A stretch of 5,344 nt of DNA from Bacteroidia bacterium (GTDB taxonomy: Bacteria; Bacteroidota; Bacteroidia; Cytophagales; Cyclobacteriaceae): contig JAENVX010000205.1 of NCBI GenBank assembly GCA_016650355.1, forward strand, positions 1 through 5,344. Direction: 5' to 3'. A model generated the notes under the pieces. It searched no databases and was not told the DNA's origin. It saw only the letters and a program-made list of their open reading frames with translations. Below are positions 1-5,344 of this stretch, in pieces (within the stretch, counting starts at the first letter, position 1; each line of letters begins with the position of its first letter). The translations under genes and the position numbers were made by a program.

Positions 1-496
1 CGTAGTGAGCTGGGCCAATGGCGCGGAGACCTTGTCTATAAGATTTTTCGAGATGTTTTGGCGTACGTATGGAATCTGCGCCTTCTAGACTTAGTATATA
101 ACCAATTGCCTTTTTTGTAGAAGTATTTTTATTCCAATTTGAAAGATGATCTTCAAGTGATTCTATATCGATGATAGGAGTGAGTTCACCGTCTTCTTCC
201 ATGGCTTTGTACCATGCTAATTGCGCTTGTGTGTGTGCCCAGGCCTGTTCAGGTGAGTTCCAGCCGGGGAGAGGATTATCAGGCGCAACGTAACGGGCAA
301 TCTGTGTTGCTACTACTAACCCGATATTCCCCTTTCGTAGTTCTTCAAAATTAACCACATTATTTCCGCGATCGGGCTTGTCTGTCATTCCGTTTTCGCG
401 TTCACGGATTTCAGTGATAGATTTTCGCAAGTCGCGGTTCCATTCTATCGCATTCATGCTTAAATCAAGGTGGGCGTCTACGATGAAGTTAGGCAT
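1..496 (-). CDS. Peptidase family M19 (renal/membrane dipeptidase-like), 3' end cut by window edge
   Basis: The first 165 residues of a zinc dipeptidase are present; the rest lies beyond the left edge. M19 enzymes hydrolyse dipeptides and typically accept a D-residue at the C-terminal position. Visible signatures are the N-terminal metal motif DAHLDL (His9, Asp11, matching the family H-x-D), the segment LSLEGADSI at about 135-143 whose Glu138 fits the bridging metal-ligand glutamate, and GLRAIGPAHY at 156-165, equivalent to the family strand that precedes the later histidine ligands. Those later ligands are outside the window. An in-frame TAG (502-500) lies just upstream, so ATG at 496 is the earliest possible ATG start. 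The metal motif begins at residue 7, leaving no room for a signal peptide, so the enzyme is probably cytoplasmic despite the 'membrane dipeptidase' family name. It starts 14 bp after the PLP-enzyme gene, suggesting co-transcription. Family call is firm; substrate is inference. Confidence 0.88.
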   Translation of the reverse strand, partial: MPNFIVDAHLDLSMNAIEWNRDLRKSITEIRERENGMTDKPDRGNNVVNFEELRKGNIGLVVATQIARYVAPDNPLPGWNSPEQAWAHTQAQLAWYKAMEEDGELTPIIDIESLEDHLSNWNKNTSTKKAIGYILSLEGADSIRTPKHLEKSYRQGLRAIGPAHY

Positions 497-510
497 CTTC
501 TATTAAAATA

Positions 511-1617
511 TCAGATAGAGATTTTTCTTTTTCGGGCTACGATGTTCCAGCTTCCTGTGACACGGTTGTTTTCGGCCACCACAACGGATTCATGCAGTGC
601 AACTGTTGGGCAGATGTGGAAGGGAACACCATATAGTATATCTCCTACTTTATAAGAATTATTTTTCTCTGCTTTCAAAATCAAATGTTCTTCACTATGG
701 CCATGTGGCCGCAATTCGGGAGCATTCAAAAAATGCACCCGTTTATCAAGTGGGTTTTCTGACGCTACCGATTTATGACCCAGGTCAATGCAAATTGTTT
801 CGTCATCTGGTTTGGAAAGGATTCGGGTGACCAATAAGGCAGCAAAAACAAAATGAAGTTCTGTAAACAATTTATGATAGCCATAATCCCAGAATATAAA
901 CGTGCCCGGACTGCATTCAGCATTTTTTCTTTTGGCATGTATCGATAACGTGGTATTTCCCCCTGTAACAATTGTTGGCGTAACTCCAGTTTGTAGGGCG
1001 ATTTCTTTTTGTAAACTTTCGACCCGTAGGAATCCCTCATCACATCCCTTTGTTCGTACAGCCAAATCAGCTGCATTGTGATGACCATCATAGGCATGCA
1101 GGCCGATGGGAACGATACCGGTTAACGATTGGCAGTATTTAAAAAGTGAAAGCGCTTTTTCCGGTATGATACCCGTGCGATTCATGCCTACGTTTAAATC
1201 CAGAAAAACTTTTATGTCAATACCTTCTTTGATTGCCGTTGCTGACAATTCACATGCAGTTCCTTCATTGTCAATCAAGCAAGAGAATTGAGTTGATGGA
1301 TATTTTTTTATCAACTTACTTAGTCGCACGCCCCTCGGCCCCACAGGTTGGTAGGCCAGTAAGACATCCGGGGCTGCTAGCATTGCTAACATTTCTGCTT
1401 CGGCTATTGTAGCGCATTTAAATTTTGAAATGCCCGCATCCATTAACAACTGACATACTTCTGCACATTTGTTTGTTTTTACGTGTGGACGCAGCCGGTT
1501 TGAATCTGGAACAAATTCTTTGAGAATACGAATGTTTTCTTTGATCCTTTCGGGAAAGACTACTAAGGCTGGTGAATCAAGTTCGTCTACGTTATTTAAA
1601 GTATACCAGGTTTCCAT
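511..1617 (-). CDS. Fold-type III PLP enzyme of the D-serine dehydratase (DSD1) / D-threonine aldolase family
   Basis: A complete 368-residue enzyme. The N-terminal alanine-racemase-like barrel carries RPHVKTNK at 43-50, where Lys47 is the expected PLP Schiff-base lysine. Further family landmarks are DSPALVV (14-20), LNVGMNRTG (141-149), GLHAYDGHH (172-180), a glycine-rich GGNTT (219-223) in the expected phosphate-binding region, and SPGTFIFWDYGY (236-247). The C-terminal beta domain has GHSEEH (306-311) and PFHICPT (332-338). His334 and Cys336 fit the metal-binding His-x-Cys reported for eukaryotic-type D-serine dehydratase; the best-studied bacterial D-threonine aldolase uses His-x-Asp. Members either dehydrate D-serine to pyruvate and ammonia or cleave D-3-hydroxy-amino acids to glycine and an aldehyde. 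The His-x-Cys motif and the adjacent RidA gene favour dehydratase chemistry, but this is inference. The start lies 6 bp after the RidA stop. No Shine-Dalgarno sequence is obvious. The length is normal for the family. Confidence 0.9.
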   Translation of the reverse strand: METWYTLNNVDELDSPALVVFPERIKENIRILKEFVPDSNRLRPHVKTNKCAEVCQLLMDAGISKFKCATIAEAEMLAMLAAPDVLLAYQPVGPRGVRLSKLIKKYPSTQFSCLIDNEGTACELSATAIKEGIDIKVFLDLNVGMNRTGIIPEKALSLFKYCQSLTGIVPIGLHAYDGHHNAADLAVRTKGCDEGFLRVESLQKEIALQTGVTPTIVTGGNTTLSIHAKRKNAECSPGTFIFWDYGYHKLFTELHFVFAALLVTRILSKPDDETICIDLGHKSVASENPLDKRVHFLNAPELRPHGHSEEHLILKAEKNNSYKVGDILYGVPFHICPTVALHESVVVAENNRVTGSWNIVARKRKISI

Positions 1618-1623
1618 CTTTGA

Positions 1624-2085
1624 CTATTCAAGTTCAAACATTGCCTCAATTTCAACAGGAATATTATCCGGTAATGACCCCATACCTACAGCACTTCTTA
1701 CACCAACTCCATTATCTTTGCCCCACACTTTTGCGAAAAGTTCACTGCACCCATTGATGACAAATGGATGACGTTCAAATTCAGGAACTGCATTTACCAT
1801 TCCTAATACTTTGATCACCCTTTTTATTTTATTGAAACTTCCAAGATTGGCTTTAAGTGTTGCAAGGATGGCAAGCCCGACTTGTTGTGCGGCTAACTTT
1901 GCCTCATCAACATTTAAGTCGATACCTACTTTACCAATGATAAGAGTACGATCTTCTTTTAACGTGCCATGTCCAGATACGTAAGCGAATCTATCCACTA
2001 TTAAAAAAGGTTTGTAAACTCCAAGTGGTGTTGGGGGTGGAGGTAATGTTAAACCTAATTGTTGGAACCGCTGATCAGGTGTCAT
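1624..2085 (-). CDS. RidA/YjgF/UK114-family protein (probable enamine/imine deaminase)
   Basis: A complete 153-residue member of the YjgF/RidA family, longer than the roughly 128-residue enteric RidA because of an N-terminal extension and a longer middle section. This resembles the YjgF-like subgroup often found beside amino-acid enzymes. Landmarks are FAYVSGHGTL (33-42), equivalent to the family 'vSGq' strand, and VRSAVGMGSLP (129-139), in which Arg130 fits the essential arginine (Arg105 of enteric RidA) that binds the substrate carboxylate. VEIEAMFEL (144-152) matches the family C-terminus with its conserved glutamate. RidA proteins form trimers and hydrolyse reactive 2-aminoacrylate and related imines, released by PLP dehydratases, to 2-oxoacids and ammonia. 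The gene sits directly upstream of a PLP enzyme that could make 2-aminoacrylate, so the pair is biochemically sensible. Whether this subgroup keeps deaminase activity is not certain. Confidence 0.9.
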   Translation of the reverse strand: MTPDQRFQQLGLTLPPPPTPLGVYKPFLIVDRFAYVSGHGTLKEDRTLIIGKVGIDLNVDEAKLAAQQVGLAILATLKANLGSFNKIKRVIKVLGMVNAVPEFERHPFVINGCSELFAKVWGKDNGVGVRSAVGMGSLPDNIPVEIEAMFELE

Positions 2086-2103
2086 GCTTTTTGTAAGATT
2101 AAG

Positions 2104-2115
2104 AAATTCGAATTT
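2104..2115. repeat. 12-bp perfect palindrome between permease and RidA genes
   Basis: AAATTCGAATTT reads the same on both strands and fills much of the 32-bp gap just downstream of the permease stop codon. It could be a small operator or a weak processing or hairpin element. It has no loop, is very AT-rich and lacks the GC stem of an intrinsic terminator, so it may equally be chance. The palindrome is certain; any function is speculative. Confidence 0.2.
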
Positions 2116-2117
2116 TC

Positions 2118-3437
2118 CTATGATAACAAGGCATTAATAATCAATACTCCTATCAATCCACAGATTGACACGATGGTCTCCATAAACGACCAAGATCGGA
2201 TTGTATCCCACAGACTTAAATTGAAATATTCTTTAAACATCCAGAACCCGGAATCGTTGACATGAGAAAACAATAGGCTTCCTGCCCCGACCGAGAGGAC
2301 CATCAAATTTGCATCGACTTCAGGATTGGCAATCAATAATGGAGCTACAATGCCAGCCGCGGTAAGACCGGCTACCGTAGCAGAACCAACCGCTAAACGG
2401 ATCAGGCAGGCGATTGTCCACCCAAGGATTAAAGGATGGGCATTCATTCCTCCAAAAAAGCTGGCAATTTCATTGCTTACACCGCTATCAATCAAAATTT
2501 GCTTAAGCGACCCGGCACCTCCCATAATCAGCAAGATCATCCCCACATCTTTGACAGAATCTGAATAGAAGCCCATGATCTTGTTCATTGAAAGGCCTTT
2601 TTTTATGCCAATGGTGTAGGTTGCAACGGATAATGAAATCAGCATAACAACCGAGGGATCGCTTAAAAAAATAACTGTCTTTTTTAGGATTCCATCACTG
2701 TCAATCATTGGATTTACAATGGTAGTTGTTGCGAGAAGAATTACAGGGAGAAGAGCTGAGAGAAATGAATTCGCCATCCCAGGTAACTGATCCTCGGGCA
2801 GGCCTTCCGTTTGAAATGTTTTTAAAACATTTACTTTAAGATTCTTAAGTGTTTTCGAAAATAATAGACCCGCAATAAGGACAGTTGGGAATCCAATGAT
2901 GGTACCGTAAAGTAATGTCATACCCATGTTCGCGTGAAATTGTGCTACAAGGGCTGTGGGTGACGGGTGAGGAGGCAGAAAACCATGCGTAACTGACAGC
3001 GCTGCAAGCATAGGCACACCTACATACACAGCATTAAGTTTGAACCGATAGGCAACAGAACAGATCAAAGGAAAGACGAGAACAAATCCAACATTATAAA
3101 AAAGCGGAATCCCTATTACAAACCCAGTTATCATGAGTGCCCATTGTAATTTACTTTCTCCAAAGAGCTTCATAAGGCCTCCCGTTATCTGCTGAGCTGC
3201 CCCGCTTTCGGCAACAAGTTTACCCAACATGGCCCCGCAAATCACAACAATAGCGAGCGAACCGAGCATATCACCAAGCCCTTTCTGTACGGATCCGCTG
3301 ATTTTTGGAACCTCAATACCCAATAGTAATCCACCGATGATGGAAACGATCATGAAAGAAATAAATGGGTTGATTTTAAAATAGGAAATGAGAAGTACCA
3401 AAAGTACTATGCAAAGCAAGACAGTGAGTAATGACAT
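2118..3437 (-). CDS. GntP-family H+ symporter (gluconate / D-serine permease type)
   Basis: A complete 439-residue inner-membrane permease, the usual length for the GntP family. Hydrophobic segments run through the whole protein, consistent with about 12 or more membrane spans. Family motifs are GAMLGKLVAESGAAQQI (68-84), GIPLFYNVGFVLVFPL (109-124), the signature THGFLPPHPSPT (150-161), GGAGSLKQILIDSGV (306-320), CLIRLAVGSATVAGLTAAGI (344-363) and GAGSLLFSHVNDSGFW (385-400). Known members import gluconate, idonate, fructuronate or, for DsdX, D-serine, by proton symport. Automated annotation would call it a gluconate transporter. However, no gluconate kinase or sugar-acid gene is nearby, while a D-amino-acid-type PLP enzyme, a RidA protein and a dipeptidase follow on the same strand. 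D-serine or a related hydroxy-amino acid is therefore the more likely cargo (inference). The gene lies 25 bp after the small upstream gene and 32 bp before the RidA gene. Confidence 0.92.
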   Translation of the reverse strand: MSLLTVLLCIVLLVLLISYFKINPFISFMIVSIIGGLLLGIEVPKISGSVQKGLGDMLGSLAIVVICGAMLGKLVAESGAAQQITGGLMKLFGESKLQWALMITGFVIGIPLFYNVGFVLVFPLICSVAYRFKLNAVYVGVPMLAALSVTHGFLPPHPSPTALVAQFHANMGMTLLYGTIIGFPTVLIAGLLFSKTLKNLKVNVLKTFQTEGLPEDQLPGMANSFLSALLPVILLATTTIVNPMIDSDGILKKTVIFLSDPSVVMLISLSVATYTIGIKKGLSMNKIMGFYSDSVKDVGMILLIMGGAGSLKQILIDSGVSNEIASFFGGMNAHPLILGWTIACLIRLAVGSATVAGLTAAGIVAPLLIANPEVDANLMVLSVGAGSLLFSHVNDSGFWMFKEYFNLSLWDTIRSWSFMETIVSICGLIGVLIINALLS

Positions 3438-3462
3438 GAATTCGGTTTTTAATTCTGGAAAC

Positions 3463-3687
3463 TTAGAATTTATCAGGAATCTGAATTACGCGAACTACTA
3501 TTTCGTGTTGGTCGCCATCTTTATCCATTAAGTTGAACTTTACCATGGGATTGTCCCGGTTTATATTCGTTTCCACGTGAATTATTTTGTTGCCCTGCAT
3601 ATGCTTCTCAATATCTTTCTGAAGGATAAATAGTGCGTTGGCAAAATCAACTTCAAGTGGGCTTGGATTATAAGAGGATGTTTTCAT
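3463..3687 (-). CDS. Small unrecognised acidic/basic mixed protein, 74 residues
   Basis: I do not recognise this protein. It is a complete 74-residue reading frame on the same strand as its neighbours, 39 bp after the FabH gene and 25 bp before the permease gene, and no competing frame explains the gap. The sequence looks like a real soluble domain. A short polar start (MKTSSYNPSPLE) is followed by a likely amphipathic helix (about residues 11-30, VDFANALFILQKDIEKHMQG). Alternating beta-like segments come next (KIIHVETNI, MVKFNLMDKDG, HEIVVRVIQIPDKF), with a turn at DKDGDQ (55-60). There is no signal peptide, membrane span or cysteine. The helix followed by a beta hairpin or sheet suggests a compact alpha-beta fold, perhaps a small binding or accessory protein. 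Position alone cannot tie it to fatty-acid or D-amino-acid functions. Confidence 0.65.
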   Translation of the reverse strand: MKTSSYNPSPLEVDFANALFILQKDIEKHMQGNKIIHVETNINRDNPMVKFNLMDKDGDQHEIVVRVIQIPDKF

Positions 3688-3726
3688 TTTAGATAGTCAA
3701 AATTTGAGTCTTGATTTTTGAATTTA

Positions 3727-4728
3727 TTACCAACGGATCAACGCAGAAGCCCACGTGAAGCCACTGCCGAAGGCGGCTAAACAAATTACGTCATTTTCTT
3801 TGATTCTTCCTTCTGCCCATGCTTCACTCATGGCAATAGGTATGGAGGCAGCGGTAGTGTTGCCATAACGCATGATGTTATTAAAAACTTTATCATCTTT
3901 CAAACCAAGTTTCTCCTGAATGTATTGGCTTATTCTAAGATTTGCCTGATGCGGTACTAATAGGTTGATGTCTTCTTTCTTCATATTGTTGGCTGCAAGT
4001 GCTTCATTAATTACTTCCATGAATCGAACAACTGCATGCTTAAATACCTGACTTCCGTTCATTACTACTTTAAAGCTGGTCGTGTCAAGAATTTGTTCAG
4101 GTTGCCTTTCTTCTCGTGGACGGCTACTGCCAGGATCTTTAACATAAAGTTCTTCGGCAAACCGACCATCGGAATGAAGATGGGTGGAGAGAATGCCTTG
4201 TTTGGCGGAAGGTTGGAGTATGGCTGCGCCAGCTCCATCCGCAAAGATAACGGCTGTGTTTCTTCCCCGCGTTGTTGCATCTATAGCAGTAGACTGAATT
4301 TCCGCACCCACGACAAGAATAGTTTTGTACATCCCTGTTTTTATAAATTGATCAGCAACAGACAAGGCATAAATAAAACCAGAGCAGGCGTTTCGGATAT
4401 CCAGAGCACCTATTCGTCCATCAATTCCTAGTTCACGTTGCAGTAATACACCTGAGCCTGGAAAAAAGTAATCAGGTGTGATCGTTGCAAAAACAATAAA
4501 GTCAATGTCTTTTTCGGTAAGGTTAGCTCGTTGTAGCGCTATGCGTGAGGCCTTAGCCGCCATATTGGCAACGGTATCCTTGGCGGGATCAATCCATCTA
4601 CGCTCCCTTATCCCGGTGCGTTCAACAATCCACTCATCCGTTGTATCAATGATTGTCGAAAGATATTCGTTCGTGATAACAGTTTCAGGAACATGATGTC
4701 CGAGCCCAACAATTTTAGAGTGGTGCAT
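3727..4728 (-). CDS. fabH: 3-oxoacyl-[acyl-carrier-protein] synthase III (FabH-type thiolase-fold KAS III)
   Basis: A complete 333-residue KAS III-type enzyme; E. coli FabH is 317 residues. The Cys-His-Asn catalytic triad is intact: Cys115 in DIRNACSGFIYAL (110-122), His260 in VPHQANLRI (258-266) and Asn290 in YGNTTAASIP (288-297). DEWIVERTGIRERR (31-44) and FADGAGAAIL (162-171) are further family hallmarks, and the C-terminus AAFGSGFTWASALIRW is typical. FabH condenses acetyl-CoA or a branched acyl-CoA with malonyl-ACP to start fatty-acid synthesis in the cytoplasm. Many Bacteroidota carry more than one FabH-like gene, and some copies serve specialised lipid or polyketide-type pathways. No fab, plsX or acyl-carrier genes are visible here, so housekeeping FabH and paralogue cannot be separated. 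The start at 4728 gives the normal N-terminus (KIVGLGHHVPETVITN). A purine stretch (AAGAGA) about 6 bp upstream is a weak ribosome site. It is the first gene of the leftward group. Confidence 0.93.
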   Translation of the reverse strand: MHHSKIVGLGHHVPETVITNEYLSTIIDTTDEWIVERTGIRERRWIDPAKDTVANMAAKASRIALQRANLTEKDIDFIVFATITPDYFFPGSGVLLQRELGIDGRIGALDIRNACSGFIYALSVADQFIKTGMYKTILVVGAEIQSTAIDATTRGRNTAVIFADGAGAAILQPSAKQGILSTHLHSDGRFAEELYVKDPGSSRPREERQPEQILDTTSFKVVMNGSQVFKHAVVRFMEVINEALAANNMKKEDINLLVPHQANLRISQYIQEKLGLKDDKVFNNIMRYGNTTAASIPIAMSEAWAEGRIKENDVICLAAFGSGFTWASALIRW

Positions 4729-4774
4729 AAGGTCTCTTTTGTAGAGGGCTAAGGTAAGGAAATGTTATAAAGTA

Positions 4775-4806
4775 TTGTTTAGGAATTATTAAAACGGTTA
4801 ACTTTA
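4775..4806 (+). promoter_or_regulatory. Possible Bacteroidota-type promoter for the lipoprotein gene
   Basis: TTG at 4775-4777 and TAACTTTA at 4799-4806 fit the Bacteroidota primary-sigma pattern (a -33 TTTG-like box and a -7 TAnnTTTG box) with a 21-bp spacer. The -7 element matches except for its last base. Transcription would begin near 4811-4814, giving a leader of about 16-19 bases before the ATG at 4830. The match is short and the region is AT-rich, so chance occurrence is quite possible. Confidence 0.3.
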
Positions 4807-4813
4807 AAAACCG
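4795..4813. repeat. Inverted repeat CGGTT-N9-AACCG, possible operator
   Basis: Two perfect 5-bp arms (4795-4799 and 4809-4813) flank nine bases and overlap the proposed -7 box and start-site region of the rightward gene. This is a position where a repressor would act. The arms are short, so the functional reading is weak. Confidence 0.15.
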
Positions 4814-4829
4814 GCATCATCAATACGCT

Positions 4830-5321
4830 ATGTTGAAAAAATACCGATTTGCTGTATTCTGCTCAATTACTCTTTTTATGGTTTCCTGCATAACCGAGGA
4901 AGAGAAGGTGAAGAAGGATTTACTTTCCACCTTCTCGCTTCCTGATGAATTTCAAATTGAACTTTTCGCAGCTGAACCACTAATTGCCGATCCGGTAGAC
5001 ATGGAAGTTGATGAGAATGGACGGGTATACGTTGTGGAAATGCATGGGTATCCTTTGGATACTGAGGGAAGTGGGAAAATTAAAATATTGAAGGACACGA
5101 ACGGGGATGGCTACCCGGATGAAAGCATCACGTTTGCGGATAATCTTATTTTACCCACAAGCATTATGCGTTGGAAGAATGGTTTGTTGGTAACAGATGC
5201 CCCAGACGTTATATACCTCGAGGATACCAATGGAGACGACATTGCAGACATACGAAAAGTAGTGCTAACGGGCTTTGCTCGTTCAAATCCACAGCATAAT
5301 CTAAATTCACCACTCTATGCC
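4830..5321 (+). CDS. Lipoprotein, putative membrane-bound dehydrogenase (TIGR02604-like), N-terminal 164 residues only
   Basis: The native sequence codes for 164 residues and is then cut by the contig end. The apparent final six residues and stop are adapter. A lipoprotein signal peptide is visible: positive MLKKYR, a hydrophobic core, and lipobox MVSC with Cys20 as the lipidated residue, so the protein should be anchored in the cell envelope. The mature part begins a beta-propeller-like domain: FQIELFAAEPLIADPVDMEV (41-60), NGRVYVVEMHGYPLD (63-77), GLLVTDAPDVIYLEDTNGD (118-136) and VVLTGFARSNPQHNLNSPLY (144-163). Two calcium-loop-like repeats, DTNGDGYPDE (89-98) and DTNGDDIADI (132-141), are typical. 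This pattern matches the 'putative membrane-bound dehydrogenase' family of Planctomycetes, Verrucomicrobia and Bacteroidota, related to PQQ-type glucose/sorbosone dehydrogenase propellers. Full members are several times longer, often with HEAT repeats and a C-terminal cytochrome c; neither can be seen here. Substrate is unknown, though sugars or polysaccharide products are usually suspected. Confidence 0.85.
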
Positions 5322-5344
5322 CTGTCTCTTATACACATCTGACG
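5322..5344 (+). other. Nextera (Tn5) transposon adapter remnant, not genomic
   Basis: Bases 5322-5340 are CTGTCTCTTATACACATCT, the 19-bp Tn5 mosaic end as read into from the insert. The following GACG matches the beginning of the Nextera read-2 adapter. The sequence is untrimmed library adapter at the contig end. It creates a false C-terminus LSLIHI and a false TGA stop (5340-5342) for the lipoprotein gene. Confidence 0.97.

Larger units (their letters stand above)
4729..4829. promoter_or_regulatory. 101-bp divergent intergenic region
   Basis: This AT-rich gap separates the leftward FabH gene from the rightward lipoprotein gene and must hold the promoters for both directions unless one lies inside a gene. 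It contains a possible rightward promoter (given separately) and an inverted repeat CGGTT-N9-AACCG (4795-4813). I found no convincing leftward promoter, RNA gene, riboswitch or terminator in it. Confidence 0.5.

Noticed and set aside
1..30. Adapter sequence at the left end as well
   Set aside because: These bases encode GLRAIGPAHY in frame with the M19 gene, fitting the family, and show no mosaic-end match.
765..1097. 110-residue minus-strand open frame
   Set aside because: It is a shifted frame within the PLP-enzyme gene; the overlapping frame holds the conserved GLHAYDGHH, GGNTT and SPGTF motifs.
1469..1771. 100-residue plus-strand open frame across the PLP-enzyme/RidA junction
   Set aside because: It is antisense to two well-supported genes, has low-complexity Ser/Thr/Leu content and shows no recognisable domain.
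2118..3437. Gluconate transporter as the specific function
   Set aside because: The GntP family is clear, but no gluconate kinase or sugar-acid gene is adjacent, and the neighbours deal with amino acids. Only the family assignment is kept.
3697..3707. TCAAAATTTGA palindrome in the gap before the 74-residue gene, as a terminator for fabH
   Set aside because: The stem is only five AT-rich pairs with one central base, and no U-tract hairpin of useful stability forms.
4036..4431. 131-residue open frame on the plus strand
   Set aside because: It lies wholly antisense to the FabH gene, whose catalytic motifs are intact, and its translation has no family resemblance.
4729..4829. Riboswitch or small RNA in the divergent gap
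   Set aside because: The gap is short and AT-rich with no stable multi-stem structure or recognisable aptamer core by eye.
5322..5342. LSLIHI and TGA as the natural end of the lipoprotein
   Set aside because: These bases are the Nextera mosaic end; family members continue for hundreds of residues after the NPLY-like motif.

Overview
The window looks like one end of a short-read contig from a Bacteroidota member, most likely Cytophagales-like. The sequence leans AT-rich. Genes are tightly packed with almost no Shine-Dalgarno sequences. A possible Bacteroidota-type promoter (TTG ... TAnnTTT-like) sits in the only divergent gap. The FabH, GntP permease and 'membrane-bound dehydrogenase' lipoprotein sequences resemble those I associate with that phylum. 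The taxonomic call is inference from sequence style; no marker gene is present. The right end is not genomic: the last 23 bases are Nextera transposon adapter.

Layout: six genes run leftward (minus strand) from about 4728 to the left edge, with gaps of only 39, 25, 32, 6 and 14 bp, so they could be one transcription unit. In transcription order they are a FabH-type ketoacyl-ACP synthase III (4728-3727), an unrecognised 74-residue protein (3687-3463), a GntP-family permease (3437-2118), a RidA-family protein (2085-1624), a PLP enzyme of the D-serine dehydratase / D-threonine aldolase family (1617-511), and an M19 dipeptidase cut by the left edge (496-1). A 101-bp divergent gap separates this group from a rightward lipoprotein gene (4830 to the right end). 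That gene encodes the N-terminus of a TIGR02604-like putative membrane-bound dehydrogenase and is cut by the contig end.

The last four genes of the leftward group form a coherent hypothesis. An M19 peptidase can release a D-amino acid from a dipeptide. A GntP-family permease (the family that includes the D-serine transporter DsdX) can import hydroxy-acids or D-serine. A fold-III PLP enzyme with a His-x-Cys metal motif can dehydrate D-serine. RidA can hydrolyse the reactive 2-aminoacrylate that this dehydration produces. Together they suggest a D-serine (or D-hydroxy-amino-acid) scavenging pathway yielding pyruvate and ammonia. No biochemical assignment can be proved from sequence alone. The FabH gene and the small gene upstream are probably lipid-metabolism or unrelated genes sharing the same strand. 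I saw no RNA gene, CRISPR array, insertion sequence or clearly novel defence system.
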